Assembly (NCBI RefSeq): GCF_002858805.1
Contig: NZ_PJZI01000020.1
Coordinates: 1 to 64,000 of the forward strand
Length of the DNA: 64,000 nt
Direction of reading: 5' to 3'
Origin: Chimaeribacter arupi
GTDB taxonomy: Bacteria > Pseudomonadota > Gammaproteobacteria > Enterobacterales > Enterobacteriaceae
The notes beneath the pieces are model-generated. The model was not told the DNA's origin. It saw only the letters and a program-made list of their open reading frames with translations, and made no database searches. A program made the translations under genes and the position numbers. Position 1 is the first letter of the stretch. Each line of letters begins with the position of its first letter. Shown piece by piece: positions 50,114 to 60,518 of this stretch.

Positions 50114-50920
50114 ATGTTATTCCCTGCCGATCCCGCCGTTCCGGCGACCTTTCCTGTTGAGCGTGCTGTTGAGTCCTGGGCGCAGTTCCGCCGCCGAGCG
50201 CCGCTGGTGCACTGCCTGACCAATGAAGTAGTACAGTCTGTGACGGCCAACCTGCTGCTGGCCGCCGGGGCCTCGCCCGCGATGGTGGTGGAGCCGCAGG
50301 AAGCCGCCCAGTTCAGCGCGCTGGCCGATGCGTTGCTGATAAACCTCGGCACCCTGAACCAGGCCCGCGCAGAGAGTATGCTGGCCGCGATTGAGAGTGC
50401 CAATGCCGCCGGTACGCCCTGGACGCTCGACCCGGTGGGCGTTGGTGCGCTGACTTACCGCACAACGTTTGCCCACCAATTACTGGCCCTGCGCCCGGCG
50501 GCGATCCGCGCCAATGCCTCGGAAATTCTGGCGCTCTGCGGCCAACCGGCGCTGGGGCGCGGCGTTGACAGCGGGGATGACTCCTTACAGGCGCTGCCCG
50601 CCGCCCGTGAACTGGCGCAACAGACCGGCGCGGTGGTGGCGGTCACCGGCCGGGTGGACTACGTCACGGACGGGCAGGAAACCTGGGCGATCCCCGGCGG
50701 CCATCCGCTGATGACGCGGGTGGTCGGCACCGGCTGTGCGCTGTCGGCGCTGGTGGCCGGTTTTTGTGCGCTGGAGGGGCCGCGGCGGGATCGGGTGGCT
50801 GCCGCCTGCGCCCTGATGGCGCGCGCCGGGGAGCGGGCGACCGCGCAGGCCAACGGGCCGGGCAGTGTGTTGCCGCGGCTGCTGGATGAGGTGTATCAGC
50901 AGATGGAGGGCGGGGTATGA
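50114..50920 (+). CDS. thiM: Hydroxyethylthiazole kinase ThiM
   Basis: Phosphorylates 4-methyl-5-hydroxyethylthiazole for thiamine salvage. Motifs [38 protein letters not shown] and the anion-hole [15 protein letters not shown] with the catalytic Cys are present. It has 268 residues. Its stop overlaps thiD by four bases (ATGA). Expression is controlled by the TPP riboswitch. Confidence 0.97.
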   Translation: MLFPADPAVPATFPVERAVESWAQFRRRAPLVHCLTNEVVQSVTANLLLAAGASPAMVVEPQEAAQFSALADALLINLGTLNQARAESMLAAIESANAAGTPWTLDPVGVGALTYRTTFAHQLLALRPAAIRANASEILALCGQPALGRGVDSGDDSLQALPAARELAQQTGAVVAVTGRVDYVTDGQETWAIPGGHPLMTRVVGTGCALSALVAGFCALEGPRRDRVAAACALMARAGERATAQANGPGSVLPRLLDEVYQQMEGGV

Positions 50921-51717
50921 CGCGCATTAACGCCCTGACCATCGCCGGTACTGACCCGAGCGGCGGCGCGGGCATCCAGGCGGACCTCAAAGCGTTCTCC
51001 GCCCTGGCTGCCTACGGCACCAGCGTGATTACTGCGCTGGTGGCGCAAAATACCCGGGGGGTGCAGTCGGTCTACCACATCGACCCCGGTTTCGTGGCCG
51101 CGCAACTCGACTCGGTGCTGAGTGATGTGCGCATCGACAGCGCCAAAATCGGCATGTTAGCCAACAGTGAAGTGGTGGCGGCGGTGGCGGAACGGCTGGC
51201 GCATTATCCGGTGCCGTATGTGGTGCTGGACACGGTGATGCTGGCGAAAAGCGGTGACCCGCTGCTGACCCCGGACGCGGTAGAGGCGATCCGCCGCCGG
51301 TTGTTGCCGCAGGTGTCGCTGATTACCCCGAACCTGCCGGAAGCCGCGGCGTTGCTGGCATGTACCCCGGCACGCAATGAAACCGAGATGCGCCAACAGG
51401 GGCGGGAACTGCTGGGCATGGGGTGTCAGGCGGTGCTGATGAAGGGCGGGCACCTCAGCGAAAGCGAAAGCCCGGACTGGCTGTTTACCCGCGACCACGA
51501 GCAGCGTTTTACCGCGCCGCGTGTGGCAACCCGCCACACCCACGGCACCGGCTGCACGCTCTCCGCCGCGCTGGCGGCGCTGCGGCCGCGCCATGAGAAC
51601 TGGGCCGCAACGGTGCAGGCGGCGAAAGCCTATCTGCAACGGGCGCTGGAGCAGGCCGACACCCTGGAAGTGGGGCAGGGTATCGGCCCGGTGCACCATT
51701 TCCACGCCTGGTGGTAA
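50917..51717 (+). CDS. thiD: Hydroxymethylpyrimidine/phosphomethylpyrimidine kinase ThiD
   Basis: Phosphorylates HMP and HMP-P to HMP-PP for thiamine synthesis. The ribokinase-fold motifs [27 protein letters not shown] and the end-domain [18 protein letters not shown] are complete. It has 266 residues and is translationally coupled to thiM, forming the salvage operon also found in E. coli. Confidence 0.97.
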   Translation: MTRINALTIAGTDPSGGAGIQADLKAFSALAAYGTSVITALVAQNTRGVQSVYHIDPGFVAAQLDSVLSDVRIDSAKIGMLANSEVVAAVAERLAHYPVPYVVLDTVMLAKSGDPLLTPDAVEAIRRRLLPQVSLITPNLPEAAALLACTPARNETEMRQQGRELLGMGCQAVLMKGGHLSESESPDWLFTRDHEQRFTAPRVATRHTHGTGCTLSAALAALRPRHENWAATVQAAKAYLQRALEQADTLEVGQGIGPVHHFHAWW

Positions 51718-51742
51718 GGCGCACCGTCAGCAAAAAAGGCGG

Positions 51743-52714
51743 TCAGCCAATCCCGGCCTGATGCAGGTCGTGCAGGTTGAGCGCGCCCACCAGCGTGCCG
51801 TTCACATCCACCACCGGGGCGGCACCGATATGGTTGGCGTGCAACGCTTCCAGCGCTTCCCCGGCGCGCCATTGGGCCGGCAGCAGGAAACCGGGGCGGG
51901 TCACGGCGGGCAGCAGCGGCTGTTGCAGCGTGTGGCCGCCCACCAGCCAGCGCCGCAGGTCGCCGTCGGTGAACACGCCGAGCACCCGTTGTTGTTCATC
52001 ACATACTGCCACCAGCCCCAGGCCGGTGCGGCTCAGCTCCAGCATCGCCTCCATCACGGTGGCATCACTGCGTACCTGCGGAATACGTTCGCCGGTGCGC
52101 ATCAGGTGGTGCACGCGGTTCAGCAGGCGGGCGCCCAGGCTGCCGCCGGGGTGGGAACGGGCGAAATCCTCCGCGCCGAACCCGCGCTGGCGCATCAACG
52201 CCATCGCCAGCGCATCGCCCATCATCAGGGTATTGACGGCGCTGGAGGTCGGTGCCAGCCCCATCGGGCAGGCTTCGCGCTCAACGCTGATGTCCAGCAC
52301 GCAGGCCGCCTGCTGCGCCAGCGGCGAGGCCAGCCCGCCGGTGATGGCAATTACCGGTGTGCCGTTCTCCGCCAGCAGCGGCAGGATCAGGTCCAGCTCT
52401 TTGGCACGCCCGGAATAGGAGATAAAGATCATCACATCGCCTGCGCCGATCATGCCGAGATCGCCGTGCAGGGCTTCCGCCGGATGGACGAAAAAGGCCG
52501 GGGTGCCGGTACTGGCCAGCGACGCGGCGATCTTCTTGCCGATGTGGCCGGACTTGCCGATGCCGGAAACCACCGCCTTGCCGGTGCAGTCCAGCAGCAG
52601 CTCGCAGGCGCGCACAAACTGCCCGTCCAGCCGGGCCAGCAGGCGCTGCGCCTCGGTGAGTTCAATCTCCAGGGTTTCGCGGGCAAAGGCCAGCAGCGGG
52701 TGAGGTTCTTGCAT
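51743..52714 (-). CDS. KpsF/GutQ/KdsD-family sugar isomerase (D-arabinose 5-phosphate isomerase type)
   Basis: A 323-residue protein with an N-terminal SIS domain (GIGKSGHIGKKIAASLASTGTPAFFVHPAEALHGDLGM) and two C-terminal CBS domains (about 205-320). Family members interconvert ribulose 5-phosphate and arabinose 5-phosphate for KDO synthesis. The housekeeping KdsD gene normally lies in the lpt/yrb region, so this is probably an additional paralog, as GutQ and KpsF are. It lies beside a FadR-type regulator, suggesting a substrate-responsive role. The metal-site residues of the SIS motif look normal. Confidence 0.9.
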   Translation of the reverse strand: MQEPHPLLAFARETLEIELTEAQRLLARLDGQFVRACELLLDCTGKAVVSGIGKSGHIGKKIAASLASTGTPAFFVHPAEALHGDLGMIGAGDVMIFISYSGRAKELDLILPLLAENGTPVIAITGGLASPLAQQAACVLDISVEREACPMGLAPTSSAVNTLMMGDALAMALMRQRGFGAEDFARSHPGGSLGARLLNRVHHLMRTGERIPQVRSDATVMEAMLELSRTGLGLVAVCDEQQRVLGVFTDGDLRRWLVGGHTLQQPLLPAVTRPGFLLPAQWRAGEALEALHANHIGAAPVVDVNGTLVGALNLHDLHQAGIG

Positions 52715-52779
52715 TGCAGGGTTCCTGTGAACGTGGGGGGCATCACGTACACCATGACGCCCAGGGCAGTCCGGCCGCG

Positions 52780-53460
52780 TTACAGCGCGCCGAACCAGTC
52801 GCTGTTTTGTTCCGCAATCGGCGTTATCGAGTAGATCAACTCCTGAAGGTGCCGGCGGATCGCTGCTTCGGCGGTGTCGGCATCGCGCGCTTTAAGGGCG
52901 GAGACGATCTCCTGATGCTGGGCGATCAGGCTCTCCGGCGGCGACACCTTGCTGAGGCTGAGAAAACGCACCCGATCCATCGTCGCTTTGATCGACTCAA
53001 TGGTTTCCCAGGCCAGCGCGCAGTCGGCGATCCGCGTCAGCAACTGGTGGAACTGGTCGTCGAGCGCCAGGAATTCGCGCGTCTGCCCACCGGCCGCGGC
53101 CAGCGCCTGACGGTTCAGGTTGTGTTCCAGTTGCTGGATCTGTGCGTCGGTGATCATCTCTGCGGCCCGGCGCACAATGGCGCACTCCAGCGCCTGCCGG
53201 ATAAAGCGCGCATCGGCCACCTGTTTGGCCGAGATCTTACGTACAAAGGTGCCGCGCTGCGGCAAAATCTGCACCAGTCCGGCCTCTGCCAGCTTGATAA
53301 ACGCCTCGCGCACCGGCTGGCGGGACACGCTGAAACGCAGCGAGATCTCCTTCTCCGACAGCAGGGTGCCGGGTGCGATGCTACAGTCGATAATATCCTG
53401 ACGCAGCAGGCGATAAATCTGCTGGTTAACGGGAACGCTATTCAGAAGTTCAGACGGCAT
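52780..53460 (-). CDS. GntR-family regulator, FadR/FCD subgroup
   Basis: An N-terminal winged helix (residues 10-75, [46 protein letters not shown]) is followed by an all-helical FCD ligand domain ([33 protein letters not shown].. AIRRHL) that binds a metal and usually a small carboxylate. I chose the ATG at 53460; the frame is open 15 codons further. Its target is unknown, but the isomerase gene directly downstream on the same strand is an obvious candidate. Confidence 0.9.
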   Translation of the reverse strand: MPSELLNSVPVNQQIYRLLRQDIIDCSIAPGTLLSEKEISLRFSVSRQPVREAFIKLAEAGLVQILPQRGTFVRKISAKQVADARFIRQALECAIVRRAAEMITDAQIQQLEHNLNRQALAAAGGQTREFLALDDQFHQLLTRIADCALAWETIESIKATMDRVRFLSLSKVSPPESLIAQHQEIVSALKARDADTAEAAIRRHLQELIYSITPIAEQNSDWFGAL

Positions 53461-53535
53461 AAGGCAGAGCGGCTCAGCTAGGGACGATGCCCCGCAGTGT
53501 AACACGGGGCGATAGCAGGGATCATTGCGGGGGCA

Positions 53536-54435
53536 TTACCCCAGCAGCGGGCAGTTGGGCGGCAGGCGGCAGGCGATCGCCTCCGGCAGCACGTCAATGC
53601 GGAAATGGGTGTCGCTCAGCGGCTCGCCGTCGAGGTTGAACGTCATTTCATGCGGCGCGTCGATCTCCAGCCACGGCAGCGCCGCGGAGACAACATTCTG
53701 GTTCTCTTCGCCGTTCAGCATACTGCGCAGGAAGGCCGGCACCAGCTCTTCCGAGGTAAACAGCCGCAGTTGCAGCAGGCGGTCATTGATCAGCGCTTCC
53801 GGGCAGAGCGCCTGGCCGCCGCCCGCCTGCTTGCCGTTGCCGATGCCGATCACCAGCGCGTCACCTTCCCAGCGAAAATCCGGCCCGGTTATCACACAGT
53901 GGTCCGCTTTCAGGGTATCCATGCGCATCAGGCCATGCAGCAGGTAGGAAACGCCGCCGAGCGCGGACTTCAGCCTCTCCGGGGTTTCCGTGGTGATGCG
54001 GGTGCCGAAGCCGCCGGTGGCCATGTTGATGAAGAAGCGATCCTGGTTCACCTTCACCAGGTCGATGGCGTAAGCGTGGCCTTTCACGGCCAGTTGCAGC
54101 GCGTTTTCCATCGTGTCCGGGATGGCGCAGGCGGTGGCGAAGTCATTGGCGGTGCCGAGCGGCACGATGCCGAGCGCCGGGCGCTGCGCCGGGGAGACCT
54201 GGTAGAGCGCGGTAGCGATTTCATTGATGGTGCCGTCACCGCCACCGGCAATCACCGTGTCTGCGCCGAGGGCTGCGGCCTCTGCCACAAACCGCCCGGC
54301 GTCGCCCTGTTCCCAGGTCACGCGGACATGCAGGGTCACGCCATCCTGACGCAGGGCATTGACCGCCTGGCGGAGATCGTCGTTCCCCGCCCCTTTTCCA
54401 TTGAGGATCAGTACATTGACTGATGATTCTGACAT
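53536..54435 (-). CDS. yegS: Lipid kinase YegS
   Basis: Diacylglycerol-kinase-like fold protein of 299 residues. The nucleotide motif [19 protein letters not shown], the [16 protein letters not shown] block and [28 protein letters not shown] match E. coli YegS, which phosphorylates phosphatidylglycerol in vitro. Residues for the C-terminal beta-sandwich ([19 protein letters not shown]) are present. In E. coli yegS lies near thiMD and the mdt-bae region, as here. Confidence 0.95.
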   Translation of the reverse strand: MSESSVNVLILNGKGAGNDDLRQAVNALRQDGVTLHVRVTWEQGDAGRFVAEAAALGADTVIAGGGDGTINEIATALYQVSPAQRPALGIVPLGTANDFATACAIPDTMENALQLAVKGHAYAIDLVKVNQDRFFINMATGGFGTRITTETPERLKSALGGVSYLLHGLMRMDTLKADHCVITGPDFRWEGDALVIGIGNGKQAGGGQALCPEALINDRLLQLRLFTSEELVPAFLRSMLNGEENQNVVSAALPWLEIDAPHEMTFNLDGEPLSDTHFRIDVLPEAIACRLPPNCPLLG

Positions 54436-54756
54436 CGCAAACTCCCGGCTGTAAAGCGGACCACGGGCACCATGCCCCAGACTGAGTATAAGATAAACCA
54501 GAACGGCCGCAGGCCGGTACTGGCGATCCGGCGGCCAAAATAAAGCAGATAAATCTTAGGGCTAAAGCAATAGCGGAAAAAAGCGGCGAATAAAAGAGAA
54601 AAAAAGAAGATAAATCATCCTTTTTTATTTCCCGATGTTTTTTATAACAGCAAAAAAGAGAAAACGGCCCGCCCATAATGAAAGAAATAGTCAATGAAAG
54701 GCAGAAATGAAATACGCCGCCCTTTTTACTGCGTTAATTTTAACCTGATGATAAAA

Positions 54757-54842
54757 AAGAAAAAGCCGGGCCAAGGGAGATTGGTCCGGCGAAGGAGGTG
54801 GTTCCTGAATATCAGTAAAGCTGTTTTTGATTCTTAATTAGC
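54757..54842 (-). ncRNA. cyaR: CyaR small RNA
   Basis: On the minus strand, CAGGAACCACCTCCTT, then ATCTCCCTT, then a GC-rich stem and T run reproduce the conserved 3' half of E. coli CyaR in order. CyaR is an Hfq-dependent sRNA that represses ompX, luxS and nadE through the accessible CCUCC-type loop. The 86-nt length fits. The terminator stem GCCGGACCAA/TTGGCCCGGC is followed by TTTTTCTTTTTT. The 5' third is diverged. It lies next to yegQ as in E. coli, about 80 bp beyond its stop. Confidence 0.88.
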
Positions 54843-54849
54843 GCCCCAG

Positions 54850-54892
54850 ATAGTACGCATCAATACAGCCTATTGATGTGATCGGATTCTAA
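54850..54892 (-). promoter_or_regulatory. CRP-dependent promoter of cyaR
   Basis: On the minus strand a CRP site TTAGA-N6-TCACA (54877-54892) is centred about 42 bp before the predicted start, and TACTAT (54855-54850) is the -10. This class II spacing fits the known CRP activation of cyaR. The remaining sequence of the 488-bp gap (54436-54756) is AT-rich and shows no gene. Confidence 0.72.
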
Positions 54893-54923
54893 AAACCATT
54901 AAAAAGCCGGATGCCTGTTACGG

Positions 54924-56282
54924 CTATTTGGCCGCGCTGTGCGGCAGGTTACGCAACAGCAGGGCAAACCGGGTATCGAGGCTGTCCGGCACCGGCACCC
55001 AGACGATATGCCCGTCACCCGGCGCGACGTCCACGTCCTCCCCTTTCTGGTTGCGGATCGTCTCCAGGGTAAACACCAGATTCCCGGCCGGGGTCATCAG
55101 CTCCACGCTGTCACCGCGCAGGAAACGGTTTTTGACCGCCACTTCGGCCCAGCCTTCCCGGCGCTCGCCGGTAAACTCACCGACAAACTGCTGGCGATCG
55201 GACATCGAATGCCCATAGGCGTAGTTCTGCTTCTCATCATGGGTATGGCGGCGCAGGAACCCTTCGGTGTAGCCGCGGTGCGCCAGCCCTTCCAGTGTGG
55301 TGAGCAGCGTTGGGTCGAACGGCTTGCCGGCCACGGCGTCATCAATCGCCCGGCGGTAAACCTGCGCGGTGCGGGCGCAGTAGTAGAAGGATTTGGTGCG
55401 CCCCTCAATTTTCAGCGAGTGCACGCCCAGTTTCGTCAGCTGGTCAACATGCTGGATGGCGCGCAGATCTTTGGAGTTCATGATGTAGGTGCCGTGCTCA
55501 TCCTCAAACGCGGACATCGCCTCGTCCGGGCGCTGGCGCTCCGCCAGCATAAACACCCGGTCAGTCGGCGCGCCGATGCCGAGCGTCGGCTCCACCTGCT
55601 GCACGGCAATCGGTTCATGCTGGTGGACGATGTTGCCCACGTCATCCTCTTTGCCTTCCTGCACGTTATATTCCCAGCGGCAGGCGTTGGTGCAGGTGCC
55701 CTGGTTCGGGTCACGTTTGTTGATATAGCCCGACAGCAGGCAGCGCCCGGAATAGGCCATGCAGAGCGCGCCGTGCACGAAGACTTCCAGCTCCATCTCC
55801 GGCACCTGGCGGCGGATCTCCGCGATCTCTTCCAGCGCCAGCTCGCGTGACAGGATCACCCTGGTCAGCCCCATCTGCTGCCAGAATTTTACCGTGGCCC
55901 AGTTCACGGCGTTCGCCTGCACCGACAGGTGCACCGGCATCTGCGGGAACGCCTCGCGCACCAGCATGATCAACCCCGGATCGGACATGATCAACGCATC
56001 CGGCCCCATTTCCACCACCGGTTGCAGGTCTTGCAGGAAGGTTTTCAGCTTGGCGTTATGCGGGGCGATGTTCACCACCACATAAAACTTTTTGCCCAGC
56101 GCGTGCGCCTCGCGGATGCCGAGTGCCAGGTTCTCGTGGTTAAACTCATTGTTGCGCACCCGCAGGCTGTAGCGCGGCTGCCCGGCATACACCGCGTCGG
56201 CACCGTAGGCGAAGGCATAACGCATATTTTTCAGCGTGCCGGCAGGCGACAGCAGCTCGGGGGTAAAGGATGTTGATGACAT
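54924..56282 (-). CDS. trhP: tRNA 5-hydroxyuridine modification protein TrhP (YegQ)
   Basis: Peptidase-U32-family protein of 452 residues that hydroxylates U34 in tRNA toward 5-methoxy/5-carboxymethoxyuridine. The U32 signature EVFVHGALCMAYSGRCLLS is exact, and further cysteines in NKRDPNQGTCTNACRWEY could hold an Fe-S cluster. The N terminus ELLSPAGTLKNMRYAFAYGADAVYAG matches E. coli YegQ. Genetic work links TrhP to ferredoxin YfhL, also in this window. Confidence 0.96.
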   Translation of the reverse strand: MSSTSFTPELLSPAGTLKNMRYAFAYGADAVYAGQPRYSLRVRNNEFNHENLALGIREAHALGKKFYVVVNIAPHNAKLKTFLQDLQPVVEMGPDALIMSDPGLIMLVREAFPQMPVHLSVQANAVNWATVKFWQQMGLTRVILSRELALEEIAEIRRQVPEMELEVFVHGALCMAYSGRCLLSGYINKRDPNQGTCTNACRWEYNVQEGKEDDVGNIVHQHEPIAVQQVEPTLGIGAPTDRVFMLAERQRPDEAMSAFEDEHGTYIMNSKDLRAIQHVDQLTKLGVHSLKIEGRTKSFYYCARTAQVYRRAIDDAVAGKPFDPTLLTTLEGLAHRGYTEGFLRRHTHDEKQNYAYGHSMSDRQQFVGEFTGERREGWAEVAVKNRFLRGDSVELMTPAGNLVFTLETIRNQKGEDVDVAPGDGHIVWVPVPDSLDTRFALLLRNLPHSAAK

Positions 56283-56452
56283 GATACGGCTCTTCTGATG
56301 ACAGGTCAGGCTGCGCCGCAGGGCGCAGGGAACATAAAACAGGAAACCACGGGGGAAATACCCGCAAAAAGACTAAGGCCGGAATTGTAGGCGGATGCGC
56401 GCGCCGGTGCAATGCCGGCAGCCGGCGCGCAGGGGGGCATAAGAGGGAAGGA

Positions 56453-56791
56453 TCAGTGGGTCAGGTCCCGGATGTCGGTGCTGGTGCCGTGCCGCGTGGC
56501 GGATTTGATGCCGTTGCGCGCCGCGCTTTCGGAACTGTACAGCTCGCTTATGCCAATCACCTGATAGTTTTTGGCTTTAAGCACGAAATAGGGCTGATTG
56601 TTGTTGCTGTGTTTCACTTCATATTGCGCCTCATCCTGCGCATTGGTCTGCACGGAACTGATGCCGTTCTCTGCCGATGCTTTGCTGGCGTACATCTCGC
56701 TGTTAAGAATGATCTCGCCGTTGCCGGCTTTCAGTTCAAAATGGTAGCGTCCGTTTTTGGCTTTTTTAATCTCATAATGCCCGTCTGCCAT
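56453..56791 (-). CDS. yegP: YegP family protein (two UPF0339 repeats)
   Basis: A 112-residue protein made of two similar halves: YEIKKAKNGRYHFELKAGNGEIILNSEMYASKASAENGI (4-43) and YEVKHSNNNQPYFVLKAKNYQVIGISELYSSESAARNGI (about 57-95), each a UPF0339/DUF1508 unit. The function is unknown. The ATG at 56791 has a GAGGAG site at good spacing; an open frame extends upstream. In E. coli yegP also lies between baeR and yegQ. Confidence 0.94.
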   Translation of the reverse strand: MADGHYEIKKAKNGRYHFELKAGNGEIILNSEMYASKASAENGISSVQTNAQDEAQYEVKHSNNNQPYFVLKAKNYQVIGISELYSSESAARNGIKSATRHGTSTDIRDLTH

Positions 56792-56988
56792 GGTAGGGGT
56801 CTCCTCTTTCAGAATACTCCGACCAAGTGTAGCCAAGCGGAATTCGACCGGCATGATCAAAAAGTGACCAGTTACGCCTTTGATAAAAAGATGTGATCAT
56901 GGTCAGAATTCTGTCATAGAGGGCGCGCAACCGGCCGGAAACAGCCGGTTACTCCCTGTTTTTAGCCGGTTCATCCAGGGGCGGCGGG

Positions 56989-57702
56989 CTATTCCAGATG
57001 GCAGGCGTCCGCTTCCCAGCGATAGCCCACGCCATACACCGCACGGATAAACGGCTTTTCACCGTCGATTGCCTCGAGTTTGCGGCGCAGGTTTTTGATA
57101 TGGCTGTCGATAGTGCGGTCAGTCACCACCCGGTAATCATCATAGAGGTGGTTGAGCAGCTGCTCGCGGGAAAAGACGTGGCCGGGCTGCATCGCCAGCG
57201 TTTTCAGCAGGCGGAACTCCGCCGGGGTTAAATCGAGGACTTCACCCTGGTACACCGCCTGAAAACGCGCCTCGTCAATGCGCAGCGCGTAGGCGTCCGC
57301 CGGGGCTTCCTGCACCCGCAGGCAGCGGCGCAGAATGGTTTTCACCCGGGCCACCACTTCGCGCGGGCTGTAGGGTTTGCAGATGTAGTCATCCGCGCCG
57401 ATCTCCAGCCCCAGCAGGCGGTCGATCTCCTCGATTTTGGCCGTCACCATCATGATCGGCACCTCGGAGAAGCGGCGGATCTCACGGCAGATGGTCAGGC
57501 CGTCAGTACCGGGCAGCATCAAATCCAGCAGGATCATCGCCGGGGGCTGGCTTTTCACCGCCGGGACGACCTCGTCGCCGTGTGTCAGCCAGCGGGTCTG
57601 GTACCCGGCGGCATCCAGGTAATCCACCAGCAACTGGCCCAGTTTCGGTTCATCTTCCACAATCATGATTTGCAGCGGGGTATCGCTGTGATGGTCGTTC
57701 AT
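56989..57702 (-). CDS. baeR: Response regulator BaeR
   Basis: OmpR-type regulator of the envelope-stress system BaeSR. The receiver domain has phospho-accepting Asp60 ([13 protein letters not shown]), and the C-terminal winged helix ([53 protein letters not shown]) is complete. It activates mdtABCD and other efflux genes on exposure to indole, flavonoids and metals. Its ATG overlaps the baeS stop by four bases. Confidence 0.97.
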   Translation of the reverse strand: MNDHHSDTPLQIMIVEDEPKLGQLLVDYLDAAGYQTRWLTHGDEVVPAVKSQPPAMILLDLMLPGTDGLTICREIRRFSEVPIMMVTAKIEEIDRLLGLEIGADDYICKPYSPREVVARVKTILRRCLRVQEAPADAYALRIDEARFQAVYQGEVLDLTPAEFRLLKTLAMQPGHVFSREQLLNHLYDDYRVVTDRTIDSHIKNLRRKLEAIDGEKPFIRAVYGVGYRWEADACHLE

Positions 57703-59084
57703 CGTAGTCCTTCAGCAGGGTTAATTAGCGGCAGGCGCACACAGAGTGAAATACCGCCCAGTGGGGAATGGGCCGCGCGGATACTGCCGCCGTGGGCATC
57801 CACAATATTCTGGCAGATCGCCAGCCCCAGCCCGGAGCCGCCGCTGGCGCGGTTGCGCGACCCTTCCGTGCGGTAAAAACGCTCAAATATCCGCCCCAGC
57901 TGATCGTCGCTCAGGCCGGGCGCGCTGTCTTCAAAATAGAGCAGCAGGCTTTTCTCCTGCTTTTCACCGCGGATCAGCAGCCTGCCACCCGGATCAGTGT
58001 AGCGCAGGCTGTTCTCCAGCAGGTTATTGAACAATTGGGTCAGCCGGTCGGGGTCGCCGAAGACGATCGCCTGCGGCGGCAGGCTGCTGGCGATGGTCAG
58101 CTGTTTGCCGTTGAAACGCTCGCGGAACGCCGCTTCCGCCAGCTGGGCCAGGTGCACCGCGTCCACCGGCTCTTTGCGGTAAGCCAGCGCCCCGGCATCC
58201 GACAGCGAGAGCTGGTGCAGGTCATCCACCAGTTTGGTGAGGATCGCGACTTCCGCCTGCAAAGAGAGCAGCGACTCCGGGCTGAGGCGGCGCACGCCGT
58301 CCTGCATCGCCTCCATCTCACCGCGCAGCACCGCCAGCGGGGTGCGCAGCTCATGGGAAATATCCGCCATAAAGGCGCGGCGCATCTGCTCGTTTTTCTC
58401 AAGCGTGGTGGCCAGCAGGTTGAAATCATGCGCCAGCTTGCCCAGCTCATCCTGCGAATCCACTTCCACCCGCGTGGAGAAATCCCCGGCGGCCAGCCGG
58501 TGGGTGCCGTTGACCAGCCGTTTTACCGGTGCCAGCATCCCGCGTGACAGCAGCCAGGTGGCCGCGGCCGCCAGCAGCGCCGAGAACGCGGCGATCATCC
58601 AGCTGGTGCGCCGTTGCTGGCGGTCAAAGCTGATGTCGGTGTTACGCGTCAGCCGCTCCACCGGTGAGGAGACCAGCATCCCGACCTGCCGCCCATCCAC
58701 CCGGATCGGCCGCTGCATCCCCTCCGGCGGCACCGGCGAACGCGGCCCCACCAGCGGTTTTCCCTGCTCATCCAGCACCCAGAACTGGGTGCGCCAGCCG
58801 TGCGGCGGCAGGTTGGGGTTCTCCTCCTCATTCTGCTCGAAGGAGCGCAGCATCCGGTAAATCACTTTGTTGTCTTTGCGCAGGAACGTCCAGCTGCCGT
58901 GCTCCTGGTACTGATCCTCCAGCGACTCGCCAATCATCTCGATCCGCTGCTCGTTGCCGTGGCGGATGTAGTCAATAAAGCCGTGCTCAAAACTCAGGCG
59001 CACGCCCCAGTGCATGGTGATCAACACCAGCATACAGGCGGCAAAAATCGCCAGGAACAGCTTGCCGGTAATGCCGATTCTCAT
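57699..59084 (-). CDS. baeS: Sensor histidine kinase BaeS
   Basis: A 461-residue sensor with two membrane segments (about 5-28 and 158-180), HAMP, HisKA with the phospho-His in [20 protein letters not shown], and a C-terminal ATPase ([29 protein letters not shown]). The ATG at 59084 overlaps the mdtD stop by four bases. The periplasmic domain senses envelope stress. Confidence 0.97.
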   Translation of the reverse strand: MRIGITGKLFLAIFAACMLVLITMHWGVRLSFEHGFIDYIRHGNEQRIEMIGESLEDQYQEHGSWTFLRKDNKVIYRMLRSFEQNEEENPNLPPHGWRTQFWVLDEQGKPLVGPRSPVPPEGMQRPIRVDGRQVGMLVSSPVERLTRNTDISFDRQQRRTSWMIAAFSALLAAAATWLLSRGMLAPVKRLVNGTHRLAAGDFSTRVEVDSQDELGKLAHDFNLLATTLEKNEQMRRAFMADISHELRTPLAVLRGEMEAMQDGVRRLSPESLLSLQAEVAILTKLVDDLHQLSLSDAGALAYRKEPVDAVHLAQLAEAAFRERFNGKQLTIASSLPPQAIVFGDPDRLTQLFNNLLENSLRYTDPGGRLLIRGEKQEKSLLLYFEDSAPGLSDDQLGRIFERFYRTEGSRNRASGGSGLGLAICQNIVDAHGGSIRAAHSPLGGISLCVRLPLINPAEGLR

Positions 59085-60514
59085 GAGGACTCCGTGTTGC
59101 GGGTATGACGGGGTTGCCCGGCGCTGACCGGGGCGGCGGTGTCCGGCACACGGTGGAAAATCAGCGCCGGCAGGGCGATGATCACCGCGAGGCAAAGGTA
59201 GGTGAAAATAAACGCCCGCTGCACTTCCGGTGAGCCGGTCAGCGCCGCGGCGCTGTCATGCTGCATAAATGCACCCAGCAGGATGCCCGCCGCGCTGACG
59301 CCGAGGCTCATCGACAATTGCATCACCATCGACAGCAAACTGTTGCCGCTGCTTGCCAGCCGGTTCGGCAGATCTTTCAGCGTCAGGGTGTTCATGCTGG
59401 AGAAGCGCAGCGAGTTGACCATACCGAGCAAAAACAGCGTCACCGGGATAAGCAAAGTCCACCCGGCCAGCCCCACCGCCGGGGTCAGCAGGCTGGCCAC
59501 GGCCAGCAGCAGCGTGGACACCACCAGCGCGCGGCGGTAGCCAAAGCGGCTCACCACCCGCACCACGATGCGTTTCATGCTCATGCTGCCGAGCACCATC
59601 GGCACCATCATCAGCCCGGCGTGGAACGGGGAAAAGCCCAGCCCGACCTGTAAAAACACCGGCGTCATAAACGGCAACATGCCGCTGCCGAGCCGCCCGA
59701 GCAGGCTGCCGGTAAGGCCGATTTTATAGGTCGGGGTGCGGAACAGGCGCATCGGGAACAGCGCCGCCGGGTTGAGGTGCGCATACTGCCAATACGCCAG
59801 CAGCGCTGCCGCGCCGGCAAACACCAGCCAGCCGAGATCCGCGGCACTCAGCCCCAGCGCGCGCTGGCCGTCAAGCGCCAGCGTCAGGGTCGCCATCGCC
59901 ACCGCCAGCAGCACAAAGCCGCGCAGGTCGAAACGGCGGGTCTTCAGCGTGTGGTTCGGCATCAGCATCAGCGTCGCCACCGCCCCGGCAATCCCCACCG
60001 GCAGGTTAATCAGGAAGATCCAGTGCCAGCTGGCATACTCCACCAGAAAGCCGCCGAGCGCCGGGCCGAGCAGCGGGCCAATCTGCCCCGGCAGGGTCAC
60101 GAACGTCATCGCGGCCATATACTGCTCGCGCGGCACGATCTTCAGCACCGTCAGCCGCCCGACCGGCACCATCATCGCCCCGCCGATGCCCTGGACAACC
60201 CGCGCCAGCACCAGCTGGTTCAGGGTGCCGGAGGCGGCGCAGAACAGTGACCCGAGGGTGAACAGCACAATCGCCGCGAAAAACACCCACTTCACGCCGA
60301 TGCGATCCGCCAGCCAACCGCTGGCGGGCAGCATCACCGCCACCGTCATCACATACGCCACAATCACCGTATGCATATGCAGCGGGCTTTCGCCCAGGCT
60401 GGTGGCCATCGAGGGCAGGGCGGTGATCACAATGGTGGTGTCGAGCGTCTGCATGAAAAAGCCAAAGGCGACAATCCACAGTTGCCAGCGGACAGCGGGG
60501 GAATAGGCGGGCAT
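59081..60514 (-). CDS. mdtD: Putative MFS multidrug transporter MdtD
   Basis: A 14-helix DHA2-type major facilitator of 477 residues, with [25 protein letters not shown] and [22 protein letters not shown] as family motifs. It is the fourth gene of mdtABCD; in E. coli it is not needed for MdtABC-mediated resistance and has been linked to citrate/iron export. I chose the ATG at 60514 with a GAGGAG site inside the end of mdtC. Confidence 0.95.
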   Translation of the reverse strand: MPAYSPAVRWQLWIVAFGFFMQTLDTTIVITALPSMATSLGESPLHMHTVIVAYVMTVAVMLPASGWLADRIGVKWVFFAAIVLFTLGSLFCAASGTLNQLVLARVVQGIGGAMMVPVGRLTVLKIVPREQYMAAMTFVTLPGQIGPLLGPALGGFLVEYASWHWIFLINLPVGIAGAVATLMLMPNHTLKTRRFDLRGFVLLAVAMATLTLALDGQRALGLSAADLGWLVFAGAAALLAYWQYAHLNPAALFPMRLFRTPTYKIGLTGSLLGRLGSGMLPFMTPVFLQVGLGFSPFHAGLMMVPMVLGSMSMKRIVVRVVSRFGYRRALVVSTLLLAVASLLTPAVGLAGWTLLIPVTLFLLGMVNSLRFSSMNTLTLKDLPNRLASSGNSLLSMVMQLSMSLGVSAAGILLGAFMQHDSAAALTGSPEVQRAFIFTYLCLAVIIALPALIFHRVPDTAAPVSAGQPRHTRNTESS

Positions 60515-60518
60515 TGGG

